Notes under the pieces: generated by a model
Told to the model about the DNA's origin: nothing
Seen by the model: only the letters and a program-made list of their open reading frames with translations
The model's database searches: none
NCBI GenBank assembly: GCA_038874355.1
Contig: JAVZCO010000001.1
Location: 108,913-153,544, forward strand
DNA: 44,632 bases
Direction: 5' to 3'
Source of the DNA: Candidatus Pacearchaeota archaeon
Lineage (GTDB): Archaea; Nanobdellota; Nanobdellia; Pacearchaeales; GW2011-AR1
Position numbers and translations under genes: made by a program
Part shown: one piece after another, positions 1 through 7,617 of the stretch
Numbering within the stretch: position 1 is the first letter of the stretch
How the letters are laid out: the number at the start of each line of letters is the position of its first letter

Positions 1-531
1 GAAGTTACAGAGATAATCATGGGACAATCGCCTCCTGGAAATTCTTACAATGAGAGAAAAAAAGGAATGCCTTTTTTTCAAGGAAAAGCAGAATTTACTG
101 AAAAGTATCCCATAGTAAAAAAATGGACAACTTATCCTTTAAAAATTGCAGAACCTAATTCAATTTTAATCTCAGTAAGAGCACCTGTAGGTGATGTGAA
201 TATTAATAAAATTAAATCTTGTATTGGTCGAGGTTTAGCATCAATAAAACCATCAAAAAATATATCTGTTGAGTATTTATTTTATTTTTTTATTTATAAA
301 AAAAATCAGATTGAAAATTTAGGAGCAGGCAGCACGTTTAAAGCGATAACTTCAAAACAATTAAAATCAATAAAAATCCCTCTCCCGCCCATCGAGCTTC
401 AGCAAAAATTTGCCTCGATAGTTGAGAAGGTTGAAAAGCTAAAAGAAAAACAGCTTGAAAGCAAGAAGAAAATTGATGAAATGTTTAATTCTCTAATGCA
501 AAAAGCATTTAGGGGGGAGCTGGTAAAATGA
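1..531 (+). CDS. hsdS: Type I restriction enzyme specificity subunit HsdS, C-terminal part (5' partial)
   Basis: HsdS gives a type I restriction-modification complex its DNA target. The reading frame is open from the first base of the window, and the residues before the first ATG (EVTEII, then MGQSPPGNSYN) match the usual start of a target-recognition domain, so the gene begins outside the window. What remains is one target-recognition domain followed by the conserved hydrophobic/coiled spacer (IPLPPIELQQKFASIVEKVE, then a Lys/Glu-rich helix ending LMQKAFRGEL), which is typical of the HsdS C-terminus. The stop overlaps the next ATG by four bases (ATGA), so the genes are translationally coupled. 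hsdR is not in the window and may lie upstream. The DNA target cannot be read from sequence. Confidence 0.9.
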   Translation, partial: EVTEIIMGQSPPGNSYNERKKGMPFFQGKAEFTEKYPIVKKWTTYPLKIAEPNSILISVRAPVGDVNINKIKSCIGRGLASIKPSKNISVEYLFYFFIYKKNQIENLGAGSTFKAITSKQLKSIKIPLPPIELQQKFASIVEKVEKLKEKQLESKKKIDEMFNSLMQKAFRGELVK

Positions 532-1442
532 AAATGAAGGAGATTGATAAACAAAAAGAAACGGATTGGAATAAGATAAGAGATTCATTGAACAGTTTAA
601 TGCCGGAGGGTACTAAAATAGACGATTCACAACAAATAAATATAATGAAATTTATAAACTCCTTTAGTAATTTAAGGTTTGACTGTAATAAAATCAAACT
701 CGCAAAAGATTTTTTAAATAGTGCAAAAGACAACTTAATTTTATACAAAGTCGCATATCAAAAAAAGAGATATGCTACGGCAATATTTAACCTTGTTTTA
801 GCAACTGAGAAAATAATTAAATCTTATGGTTTGGCAACTTTTGGAATTGAAAAAAAGGATTTATTCAATATTGGTCATGATTCTCCAATAACTTTTAAGA
901 TATTAATGGAAAAAGAACCGTACAAGTCTTATCTTGAAATTCTTAATACCTTACAGCCCAATATTATTAATAAGGACCCCAAAGAGATCAAAGAATTTGT
1001 CAGTGATAATACAAAAATTAATGAAATATTAAAAGCAAGTGAGGAAAAAATTAATTTATTGATAAATTCTTATGAAAAGGCGGATAAAATATTTGATGAA
1101 AACATAAATAAAAAAATAAGTAACGTTGTAAATAAATCTCTTTCATTAATATCGGAGAAATCTCAATCATTAAAAGATAGATTAGATTTTTCAATAATGC
1201 CTCAATTAGTCAGTTCATTTACTAAATTAGCTTGTGTTTCATTTATAACATTTCCGCATTACTTTACATCAAATTATCCGGATACTGATAAAATAGGTTA
1301 TTCAAATTATAATAAAAATTTGGGAATAGTAAAAGCTTCCCCAAGAATTTATAAAATTTTAAATTCAGCTATAGAACATTTAGAAGTATATCTTGATAAA
1401 GTAGATTCTGTAAATAAACCTAATAATGTAGGAGGAAAATAA
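528..1442 (+). CDS. HEPN-like helical protein embedded in the type I RM operon
   Basis: I do not recognise a named family for this 304-residue protein. Residues about 57-130 look like a HEPN-type helical bundle: a helix with RYATAIFNLVLATEKIIKSY is followed by a loop with NIGHDSP, a common HEPN layout. The catalytic R-x4-6-H motif of RNase HEPN proteins is not evident, so it may be a non-catalytic or divergent member. The rest is mostly helical and charged. It starts inside the hsdS stop (ATGA overlap) and ends two bases before hsdM, after a GGAGG that serves hsdM, so it is an integral member of the operon. An accessory defence or toxin-like role is inference from position. Confidence 0.6.
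   Translation: MKMKEIDKQKETDWNKIRDSLNSLMPEGTKIDDSQQINIMKFINSFSNLRFDCNKIKLAKDFLNSAKDNLILYKVAYQKKRYATAIFNLVLATEKIIKSYGLATFGIEKKDLFNIGHDSPITFKILMEKEPYKSYLEILNTLQPNIINKDPKEIKEFVSDNTKINEILKASEEKINLLINSYEKADKIFDENINKKISNVVNKSLSLISEKSQSLKDRLDFSIMPQLVSSFTKLACVSFITFPHYFTSNYPDTDKIGYSNYNKNLGIVKASPRIYKILNSAIEHLEVYLDKVDSVNKPNNVGGK
1431..1435 (+). promoter_or_regulatory. Shine-Dalgarno GGAGG for hsdM
   Basis: GGAGG lies nine bases before the hsdM ATG at 1445 and within the last codons of the preceding gene. It supports that start and internal translation initiation within the operon. Confidence 0.75.
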
Positions 1443-1444
1443 AA

Positions 1445-2896
1445 ATGCTCGACGCACAGCTTAAATCGCAAATAAGAAAGTTATGGGATAGGTTTTGGTC
1501 AGGAGGATTAGTTAATCCAATAACTGCAATTGAACAAATGAGTTATCTTCTTTTTATGAAAAGACTTGAAGATGAAGATAATAAAAGAAAGCAAGAGGCG
1601 GATTTTGCTGGCCTAAAATATAAATCTATATTTGAAGGACATGAAGATTGTAAATGGAGCTATTGGAGCAACTTGCCTGCTGAAGAGATACTAGATCATG
1701 TAAGAGACAAAGTATTTCCGTTTATGAGAAACCTTGGAGATGGAGATTCTTTATATAAAGAGTATATGAAAAATGCAAACTTCTCAATACCGACTGCTTC
1801 TTTGCTTATAGAAGCTGTTAAAATAATTGATGACATGCACATCAAAGAAAGAAATAGAGACACACAAGGAGATATTTATGAGTATTTATTGAGCGAGCTA
1901 CAAATCTCTGGGAAAAACGGACAATTTAGAACACCAAGACATATAATTAAAATGATGATAGAACTAGCAAAACCAAAGTATGGCGAAACAATATTAGATC
2001 CTGCTTGTGGAACAGGAGGTTTTCTTGTTACAGCATATGAATATATTCTTGATAAAAACAAAAAAGAAGGAGTAAGCACATTAACAGCAAAACAAAAACA
2101 AATTCTAGACGAGGAATCAATTTATGGTTATGATATAGATGAAACAATGACAAGAATAGCTCTAATGAATTTAATGATGCACGGAATAAAAAAACCAAAT
2201 ATAAAAAGGTTGAATTCATTATCAAGAGCAGGAGATGAAGAAATACCAGAAAACAGATATGACTTAATTCTTGCTAATCCGCCATTTAAAGGAAGTATAA
2301 ATGAAGCAGAGATAAGTGATAGGTTTAGTGTTAAGACAAAAAAGACCGAGCTTTTATTCTTAGAATTAATGATTTTAGCACTTGCTCCTCAAGGAAGATG
2401 CGCGGTAATTGTTCCAGATGGAGTTTTGTTTGGAAATTCAAAAGCGCATAAGGCAATAAGAAAAATGATATTAGAAAAATGCAGATTAGATGCAGTTATC
2501 TCAATGCCTTCAGGAGTTTTCAAACCTTATGCAGGAGTTTCAACTGCTGTTTTATTCTTTACAAAAGGAGAACCAACAGAAAAAGTTTGGTTTTATGATA
2601 TGGAGAATGATGGTTTTAGTTTAGATGATAAAAGAGTAGAGATTGATAAAAATGATATTCCTGATATATTAGAAAGATTTGAAAAAAGAAAAGAAGAACC
2701 TAATGAAGACAGAAGAAAAAAGCATTTCTTTGTTCCAGTTGAAGAGATAAAAGCAAATGATTATGACTTAAGTATTTCTAAATATAGAGAAGTTGAATAT
2801 GAAGAAGTTAAATATGAAAAACCGGAGATCTTAAAGAAAAAAATTTTAGAGCTAGAAGAGGAAATTATTGCTGGGCTAAAAGAAATAAATCTCTAA
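1445..2896 (+). CDS. hsdM: Type I restriction-modification DNA methyltransferase HsdM (N6-adenine)
   Basis: HsdM transfers a methyl group from S-adenosylmethionine to adenine in the target set by HsdS, and is also needed for restriction by HsdR. The 483-residue length is normal for the family. An N-terminal helical HsdM_N domain covers about residues 5-135. The catalytic domain has the FRTPRHI segment (161-167), the AdoMet-binding motif DPACGTGGF (185-193) and the catalytic NPPF (278-281). The C-terminus is a Lys/Glu-rich helix, as is common for contacts with HsdS. The gene order hsdS - HEPN-like - hsdM is unusual; hsdM normally precedes hsdS. Confidence 0.95.
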   Translation: MLDAQLKSQIRKLWDRFWSGGLVNPITAIEQMSYLLFMKRLEDEDNKRKQEADFAGLKYKSIFEGHEDCKWSYWSNLPAEEILDHVRDKVFPFMRNLGDGDSLYKEYMKNANFSIPTASLLIEAVKIIDDMHIKERNRDTQGDIYEYLLSELQISGKNGQFRTPRHIIKMMIELAKPKYGETILDPACGTGGFLVTAYEYILDKNKKEGVSTLTAKQKQILDEESIYGYDIDETMTRIALMNLMMHGIKKPNIKRLNSLSRAGDEEIPENRYDLILANPPFKGSINEAEISDRFSVKTKKTELLFLELMILALAPQGRCAVIVPDGVLFGNSKAHKAIRKMILEKCRLDAVISMPSGVFKPYAGVSTAVLFFTKGEPTEKVWFYDMENDGFSLDDKRVEIDKNDIPDILERFEKRKEEPNEDRRKKHFFVPVEEIKANDYDLSISKYREVEYEEVKYEKPEILKKKILELEEEIIAGLKEINL

Positions 2897-2903
2897 AAGC
2901 GGA

Positions 2904-3110
2904 ATGACGGCAAAAGATGCGAAAGCAAAAGCTGAAGCATTGCAAAAATACATAAAAGAACAAAGCAGAAAGGGTAAAAAATTAATTGGTGGTATTTTGG
3001 CGCAAAAAAGAAAAGGTGATGAAATACTCTACTTAAATGACAAAGATATTTATGAGTTTAATCAAAATGATTTCTCAAAGTGGAAAGTTTTAGATTTAAA
3101 CGAGTTGTGA
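2904..3110 (+). CDS. Small hypothetical protein after hsdM
   Basis: This is a 68-residue protein of unknown function, seven bases after the hsdM stop. It has a basic, lysine-rich N-terminal helix (KDAKAKAEALQKYIKEQSRK), a short glycine-containing turn and an acidic C-terminal half with aromatic residues. There is no signal peptide or membrane segment. Position suggests it is the last gene of the RM operon. No function can be assigned. Confidence 0.55.
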   Translation: MTAKDAKAKAEALQKYIKEQSRKGKKLIGGILAQKRKGDEILYLNDKDIYEFNQNDFSKWKVLDLNEL

Positions 3111-3190
3111 AAGAGTATTTTTTTAAAAGTTGATATCACTAAGAAATTATTGGGATCTTAATCCTTAGGATTTCTATTCTCAAACGAAAG

Positions 3191-3216
3191 GTTTATATAT
3201 TGATGTATATCAATAT
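3191..3216 (+). promoter_or_regulatory. TATA box overlapped by a palindromic ArsR-type operator
   Basis: A perfect inverted repeat with 8-base arms, ATATTGAT-GTAT-ATCAATAT (3197-3216), lies directly before the arsR ATG at 3222. It overlaps the TATA-like TTTATATAT (3192-3200), which is centred 26 bases before the ATG, so the mRNA is probably leaderless. A repressor bound here would block TBP/TFB or the polymerase. The natural candidate is the ArsR encoded just downstream (inference). Confidence 0.7.
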
Positions 3217-3221
3217 GTTTT

Positions 3222-3482
3222 ATGGTTGAAGAAAATCTTAATATCTTGAAATCCTTAGCAGATGAAACAAGACTAAAAATAGTTAAAATTCTAATGAATG
3301 GTGAGAGATGTGTCTGTGAAATATTTCCTTATGTTAAGAGAACACAATCAACTGTTTCTATTCATTTGAATAATTTAGAAAAAAATGGAATATTAGAATC
3401 GAGAAGAGAAGGCAAAAAAATTTATTATAAAATTAAGGACAATCGAGTAACTAAATTAATAAAATTATTGGAGGAAAAATGA
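3222..3482 (+). CDS. ArsR/SmtB-family metal-responsive repressor
   Basis: This 86-residue winged-helix protein has the ArsR layout: NILKSLADETRLKIVKIL, then the helix-turn-helix around QSTVSIHLNNLEKNGIL and the wing RREGKKIYYKI. ERCVCEI (Cys30, Cys32) matches the ELCVCDL metal/metalloid-sensing motif of ArsR/CadC-type repressors, in which bound thiophilic ions release the protein from DNA. A perfect palindrome lies just upstream, and the gene overlaps the next by four bases, so it probably represses its own operon of a thioredoxin-like protein and a permease. The sensed ion (arsenite or a soft metal) is not determined by the sequence. Confidence 0.9.
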   Translation: MVEENLNILKSLADETRLKIVKILMNGERCVCEIFPYVKRTQSTVSIHLNNLEKNGILESRREGKKIYYKIKDNRVTKLIKLLEEK

Positions 3483-3721
3483 AAATTAAAGTTATTGGCT
3501 CTGGATGTCCAACATGCAAAAAACTTTATCAATTGGTTATGAAACTTAAAGATGAAGGAAAAATTAAGGCAGATATCGAGTATTCTGAAGACATCAATGA
3601 ACTAATTGAACTTGGAGTGATGGGAAGTCCTGTTTTATTTATTAATGGAAAAGTTGCTAATGTTGGAATGCCACCAAATGAAGAAAGACTTCTTGAAATA
3701 ATTAAAAAGGGTTCTAAATAA
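3479..3721 (+). CDS. Thioredoxin-like small redox protein (redox-active disulfide protein 2 family)
   Basis: This 80-residue glutaredoxin/thioredoxin-fold protein has the active site Cys10-Pro-Thr-Cys13 in KVIGSGCPTCKKL. The cis-proline region is GVMGSPVLFINGK, and the end is MPPNEERLLEII. Small proteins of this type are often encoded next to ArsP-like permeases, where they may reduce or pass on the substrate or the permease cysteines. A GGAGG before the ATG lies inside the end of arsR, and the start overlaps the arsR stop. The permease starts one base after its stop. Confidence 0.9.
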   Translation: MKIKVIGSGCPTCKKLYQLVMKLKDEGKIKADIEYSEDINELIELGVMGSPVLFINGKVANVGMPPNEERLLEIIKKGSK

Positions 3722-3722
3722 T

Positions 3723-4838
3723 ATGGAAAGAAAAGATTGGAATATACTTATCTGGATTGTAGTTATCTTTAGCTTGCTATACTTTGTTCCTTCGGATACA
3801 GAATGGTTCAGAAATTCAATTTTATCAGCTTTTGATTTGTTACATGATTATGCAAAGAAACACGTTTTAACTTGTTTGTTGCCTGCTTTGTTTATTGCTG
3901 GGGCGATTTCTGTTTTTATTAAGAAAGAAAAAGTTATGAAATATTTAGGGCATGAAGCAAAAAAATATGTTTCTTATTGTGTTGCTTCTGTTTCAGGTGC
4001 ATTATTGACTGTATGTTCATGTACAATCTTGCCGCTATTTGCTGGAATTAGAAAAAGAGGAGCGGGTTTAGGCCCGGCAATAACTTTTCTTTTCGCAGGT
4101 CCTGCAATAAATATTACCGCAATTTTTTTGACAATGTCTGTTTTAGGAATAAAAATTGGTTTAGCAAGAATATTTTTTGTTATTCTCATATCGATTCTTA
4201 CTGGTTTAACTATGCAATTCATATTTAAAGAAAAGGTTGAAAAAGAAAAGCTAATAATTTATGAAAAAGAAGAATCAAAAATTTCTAACATTGTTTTAAC
4301 CGCTTTCTTTCTTATGCTTATTGGAATTCTCGTTGTAAATGGCTTAAAAATAAACACTTTGCTTAAATATTTTTTAATGTTTTCTTTTACATTAGGAGTA
4401 GTTCTTATTATTTTGTTTAAGTTCAAAAAAAATTCAACAAAATTGTGGTTAGAGGAAACTTGGAATTTTGCTAAAATTCTTTTGCCATTATTATTTATAG
4501 GAGTTTTTATTGCAGGATTTATAATGTCTTTGCTACCTAAAACATTAATAGAAGGTTTAGTAGGCAGCAACACGATATTTGGAAACCTGATTGCTTCAAT
4601 ATTTGGAGCATTTATGTACTTTTCAACTTTAACTGAAATTCCAATAATTCAGGCGTTGATTGCTAAAGGTATGGCTTCTGGTCCTGCTCTTACATTGCTT
4701 CTTTCTGGTCCGAGTTTAAGTTTACCGAATATGTTAGTTATAAGAAAAGTTTTAGGAACAAAGAAAACAATAACATATGTTGGTTTAGTGATTGTTTATT
4801 CAACAATTGCTGGATTGATTTTTGGTTTATTTTTTTAA
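3723..4838 (+). CDS. ArsP/DUF318-family permease
   Basis: This 371-residue integral membrane protein has about ten predicted hydrophobic segments in two halves. The family signature is LTVCSCTILPLFAGIRKRGA (about 94-113), with Cys98 and Cys100, followed by GPAITFLFAGPAINITAI. A second, related half carries LLLSGPSLSLPNMLVI near the C-terminus. ArsP-like members export trivalent organoarsenicals through the paired cysteines; others have no known substrate. With ArsR and a CPTC redox protein in the same operon, a metalloid or thiophilic-metal efflux role is likely but inferred. The approximately 60-residue hydrophilic stretch between the halves is normal. Confidence 0.87.
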   Translation: MERKDWNILIWIVVIFSLLYFVPSDTEWFRNSILSAFDLLHDYAKKHVLTCLLPALFIAGAISVFIKKEKVMKYLGHEAKKYVSYCVASVSGALLTVCSCTILPLFAGIRKRGAGLGPAITFLFAGPAINITAIFLTMSVLGIKIGLARIFFVILISILTGLTMQFIFKEKVEKEKLIIYEKEESKISNIVLTAFFLMLIGILVVNGLKINTLLKYFLMFSFTLGVVLIILFKFKKNSTKLWLEETWNFAKILLPLLFIGVFIAGFIMSLLPKTLIEGLVGSNTIFGNLIASIFGAFMYFSTLTEIPIIQALIAKGMASGPALTLLLSGPSLSLPNMLVIRKVLGTKKTITYVGLVIVYSTIAGLIFGLFF

Positions 4839-4946
4839 AATGTTCGTTATAAGGTTTTGCATCTATCCTTCATTCTCTTTAAAATTGTCTCTTAACCATA
4901 ATTAAAAAACCTTAAATATAAAAAGCCAAATTAATGTTATATAATT

Positions 4947-5471
4947 ATGAAAAAATTTAAAATTATATTTACAGGAAATTCTTGTTATAGTAATTGTAGC
5001 GAGGCTTTTACTCTTTATGAAAAATCATGGTTTGGAGAAAAAAAAGAAGGAAAAATAATATATTCTATATTTGAAACTTTATATTTGCTTGAAAAAGAAA
5101 AAATAGAATTAATATTTGAAAATAAAAAAATAAATTTTGAAAATTTTTTTTCGATTATATCAAAAAAAGACAAAAAAATACCTATTAAGTATATAGTTTT
5201 TAAAGATTTAAGAAGTAAAGGCTATGTTGTAAAAACCGCATTAAAGTTTGGGGCTGAGTTTAGAGTTTATGAAAAAGGAACTAAACCCCACAAAAATAAA
5301 GAGCACGCAAAATGGATTTTATATCCTTTAAAAGAATCAGATAAAATAACAATGCAAGAGTTATCTGCTAAAAGTAGAATAGCTCATTCTACAAAAAAGA
5401 ATTTATTAATAGCAGTAGTTGATGAAGAAGAAGATGTAACTTATTATGAAGTAAGCTGGATAAAAATATAA
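4947..5471 (+). CDS. endA: tRNA-splicing endonuclease EndA (short, homotetramer-type)
   Basis: EndA cleaves bulge-helix-bulge introns from archaeal precursor tRNAs and rRNAs. The C-terminal catalytic half is clear: YIVFKDLRSKGYVVKTALKF, then FRVYEKG with the catalytic Tyr108, HAKWILYPL with the candidate catalytic His120, and AHSTKKNLLIAVVDEE with the catalytic lysine (150 or 151), ending YYEVSWIKI. The 174 residues match the single-domain homotetrameric type rather than the fused double-length type. A TATA-like TTAAATATA sits about 29 bases upstream, so the mRNA is nearly leaderless. None of the nine tRNAs in the window has an intron, so the substrates lie elsewhere. Confidence 0.9.
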   Translation: MKKFKIIFTGNSCYSNCSEAFTLYEKSWFGEKKEGKIIYSIFETLYLLEKEKIELIFENKKINFENFFSIISKKDKKIPIKYIVFKDLRSKGYVVKTALKFGAEFRVYEKGTKPHKNKEHAKWILYPLKESDKITMQELSAKSRIAHSTKKNLLIAVVDEEEDVTYYEVSWIKI

Positions 5472-5494
5472 ACTCGCTCACTTCGTTAACTCGC
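5471..5494 (+). repeat. Short direct repeat AACTCGC x2 after endA
   Basis: AACTCGC occurs at 5471-5477 (overlapping the endA stop) and 5488-5494, separated by CTCACTTCGTT-like sequence. The block is noticeably richer in GC than the surrounding intergenic DNA. Its role is unknown; it may be a fragment of a dispersed intergenic repeat. Confidence 0.35.
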
Positions 5495-5578
5495 AAGATA
5501 ATTTTAAAAAGCTAACTTTAACTATTTATATCAAATTATAACAACAAAATTTATAACTATCTTCTTACATAATGAATT

Positions 5579-6541
5579 ATGGTAGAAAAAGTTAATGGAG
5601 AAGAAATAAAAAATAGGATTATAGAATTTTTAAAAAATAATGGACCTAGTTTACCTATTCATATTTCAAAAGCAATAAATCTTAATACATTATTTACTTC
5701 AGCTTTTCTTTCTGAATTATCCTCTGAAAAAAGAATAAAGATAAGTAATTTAAAAATAGGTGGAAGCCCTCTTTATTATTTAGAAGAAAATGTTAGTATG
5801 TTAGAAAATTTTTCTAATTACCTAATAGGAAAAGAAAAAGAAGCATTCTTATTATTAAAATCAAATTTAGTATTACAAGACAATGAATTACCTCCAGCGA
5901 TAAGAGTTGCTTTAAGAAGTTTGAAAGACTTTGCAATTTCATTTACTATAAAAATAGATTCTCAAGAAGTCTTATTTTGGAGATACTTTAAGACCACAGA
6001 AGATGAATCAATAGAAAAAGCAAAAGAAATAATAAGAAAGAAAAGCATTCCATCAACAAGCATTGTTGAAAAAGGGATTAAATCAGAATATACATCTAAA
6101 GAATCAAAAGAAGAATTTAAAGAAAAAATAATAGAAAAAGAAGAGAAGAAAAAAGAAGAGAAAATAATAGAAGATACACAAGAAAAAATAAAGAGAAAAA
6201 AAGATAGGGTTATAGAAGAATCTACTTTCATTAAAGAGATAAAAGAAAAATTACATGAAGCAAATATAGAAATAATAGAACAAAAAGAAATTGGAAAAAA
6301 AGAATTAGAAGCTATTGTTAGAATCGATTCTAATATAGGAAAAATAATGTTTTACTGTGTTTTTAAATCAAAAAAAACTATATCAGAAGTAGATTTAGCA
6401 TTTTATTTACAAAAAGCACAAGGACATAGATTGCCTCTTTTATTTATTTCAGATGGGAAGTTAAATAAAAAGGCTCTTTATTATTTACAAGAATGGAAAA
6501 CTTTAATTAAATTTAAAGAGCTAAAAGATTTAGTAAATTAA
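5579..6541 (+). CDS. Winged-helix protein with charged linker and possible nuclease-fold C-terminal domain
   Basis: I do not recognise a named family for this 320-residue protein. Residues 5-70 look like a winged helix (IIEFLKNNGPSLPIHISKAI and a following wing). A middle domain spans about 75-140. Residues about 145-215 are an almost pure Glu/Lys linker or coiled coil. The C-terminal domain (216-320) has the strand pattern ELEAIVRID, GKIMFYCVFKSKKT, then EVDLAFYLQKA and LPLLFISDGKLNKKA, which resembles the Mrr/PD-(D/E)xK core but lacks an unambiguous catalytic triad. The TATA box TTTATAAC about 26 bases upstream supports this ATG. A DNA- or RNA-binding role is inferred. Confidence 0.65.
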   Translation: MVEKVNGEEIKNRIIEFLKNNGPSLPIHISKAINLNTLFTSAFLSELSSEKRIKISNLKIGGSPLYYLEENVSMLENFSNYLIGKEKEAFLLLKSNLVLQDNELPPAIRVALRSLKDFAISFTIKIDSQEVLFWRYFKTTEDESIEKAKEIIRKKSIPSTSIVEKGIKSEYTSKESKEEFKEKIIEKEEKKKEEKIIEDTQEKIKRKKDRVIEESTFIKEIKEKLHEANIEIIEQKEIGKKELEAIVRIDSNIGKIMFYCVFKSKKTISEVDLAFYLQKAQGHRLPLLFISDGKLNKKALYYLQEWKTLIKFKELKDLVN

Positions 6542-6581
6542 AATAGAAATATTTAAATATTTTAAAATTGACTAAAGAAAA

Positions 6582-6764
6582 ATGGGAAGAATAAAAACAT
6601 CTCTTATTAAAAGAACGGCAAAGGAATTAAAAAAAATATTCAATTTCGATGAAGATTTTGAGAAAAATAAAATATTATTAAATGGTATTATAGAAAGTAA
6701 AAGGTTAAGAAATATGATTTCTGGTTATATTACAAGATTAAAGAAAGAAGAAAAGCAAAGATAA
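6582..6764 (+). CDS. rps17e: 30S ribosomal protein S17e
   Basis: This 60-residue protein has the S17e pattern MGRIKTSLIKRTAKEL, an acidic middle (DEDFEKNKILLN), and the highly conserved SKRLRNMISGYITRLKKEEK. It is a small-subunit protein specific to archaea and eukaryotes, binding in the head/beak region. The length is typical for archaeal forms. ATTTAAATA is centred about 27 bases before the ATG, giving a leaderless mRNA with its own promoter. Confidence 0.92.
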   Translation: MGRIKTSLIKRTAKELKKIFNFDEDFEKNKILLNGIIESKRLRNMISGYITRLKKEEKQR

Positions 6765-6795
6765 AATTTATAAATAAATAATTCATTAAGAAAAG

Positions 6796-7431
6796 ATGAA
6801 TAAATTAAAAATAGGTGCTATTTTTGGATTAATTGCAAAGATTTTATCAATTTTTTCCTCTATATTTATCCTTTACTATTATTTAAAAATTATTATTTAT
6901 GAAGAAGAAGTCAGTAATATATTTTCAAATCAATTATTCTTTATTTTCTTAAATATTATCATTTATTTTGGAATATTATTTTATTATATAGCTTTTTTAG
7001 AAATTGGAAAAAGGTATAAAAATAATTTATTAAAAGTAGTTTCTTGGATTTTCATAGTTAGTTATATAATTATAATTTTTTTGATGTTTATTTCATTAAT
7101 AACATCTTCTATTAGCTTAGCGAGTGCTCAAAATAATATTAATATAGATAATGAACCTTATTTAATAATGCTTAGTTTCATAATATTAATATTATTATTT
7201 ATTGTTTTTGTAATAGCTTCTATTTTATCTATATTATTTGGTGTTGGAATAAAGAATTTAAAAGAAGTTAAATATTCTAAAATTACTGGAATTTTATACA
7301 TAATTGGAGGAGCAACAATGATTTTTATTATAGGGTTTATTTTAAACACTATTGCTTTTTTCTTTTCTATTGCTCTATTATTTAATGAAAGTAAGAAAAG
7401 AAATAAAAAAAATATTCGCTCTAAAAGATAA
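6796..7431 (+). CDS. DUF996-like multi-pass membrane protein
   Basis: This 211-residue protein has about five or six hydrophobic segments. The N-terminus LKIGAIFGLIAKILSIFSSI, a repeated small-residue pattern in the middle, and a C-terminal GILYIIGGATMIFIIGF segment fit the archaeal DUF996 family of uncharacterised membrane proteins. It ends in a basic tail (KKRNKKNIRSKR) that is probably cytoplasmic. TTTATAAA lies 26 bases upstream of the ATG, so it has its own leaderless promoter. Function unknown. Confidence 0.7.
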   Translation: MNKLKIGAIFGLIAKILSIFSSIFILYYYLKIIIYEEEVSNIFSNQLFFIFLNIIIYFGILFYYIAFLEIGKRYKNNLLKVVSWIFIVSYIIIIFLMFISLITSSISLASAQNNINIDNEPYLIMLSFIILILLFIVFVIASILSILFGVGIKNLKEVKYSKITGILYIIGGATMIFIIGFILNTIAFFFSIALLFNESKKRNKKNIRSKR

Positions 7432-7518
7432 AGATTATTACTTGTATTCTTAAAGAAATAAAATATAAAGATAAATAAAAATAATAAATTTTTAAAATAT
7501 GTTTTTATTCTTAATTTT

Positions 7519-7591
7519 GGCTGTGTAGCTTAGTGGTTAGAGCGCGGCTCTCATAAGGCCGAGGTCGGGAGTTCAATTCTCCCCACAGCCA
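7519..7591 (+). tRNA. tRNA-Met (CAT anticodon), elongator-type
   Basis: It folds as a full cloverleaf: acceptor GGCTGTG/CACAGCC, anticodon loop CTCATAA, T arm GGGAG-TTCAATT-CTCCC and discriminator A. The anticodon stem CGGCT/GGCCG lacks the three consecutive G:C pairs of initiators, so it is an elongator Met tRNA, or possibly the CAT-anticodon Ile2 tRNA that is modified to read ATA. No intron and no encoded CCA. Confidence 0.88.
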
Positions 7592-7617
7592 TTAAATAAA
7601 AAAATTGAGAAATTTTA

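Noticed and set aside
1-3110. hsdR restriction subunit
   Set aside because: No helicase or nuclease motifs are seen in the window; it may be upstream.
3150-3175. Intrinsic-type terminator hairpin before arsR (AATCC-TTA-GGATT)
   Set aside because: The stem is only five pairs, mostly A/T, and has no clear T run after it.
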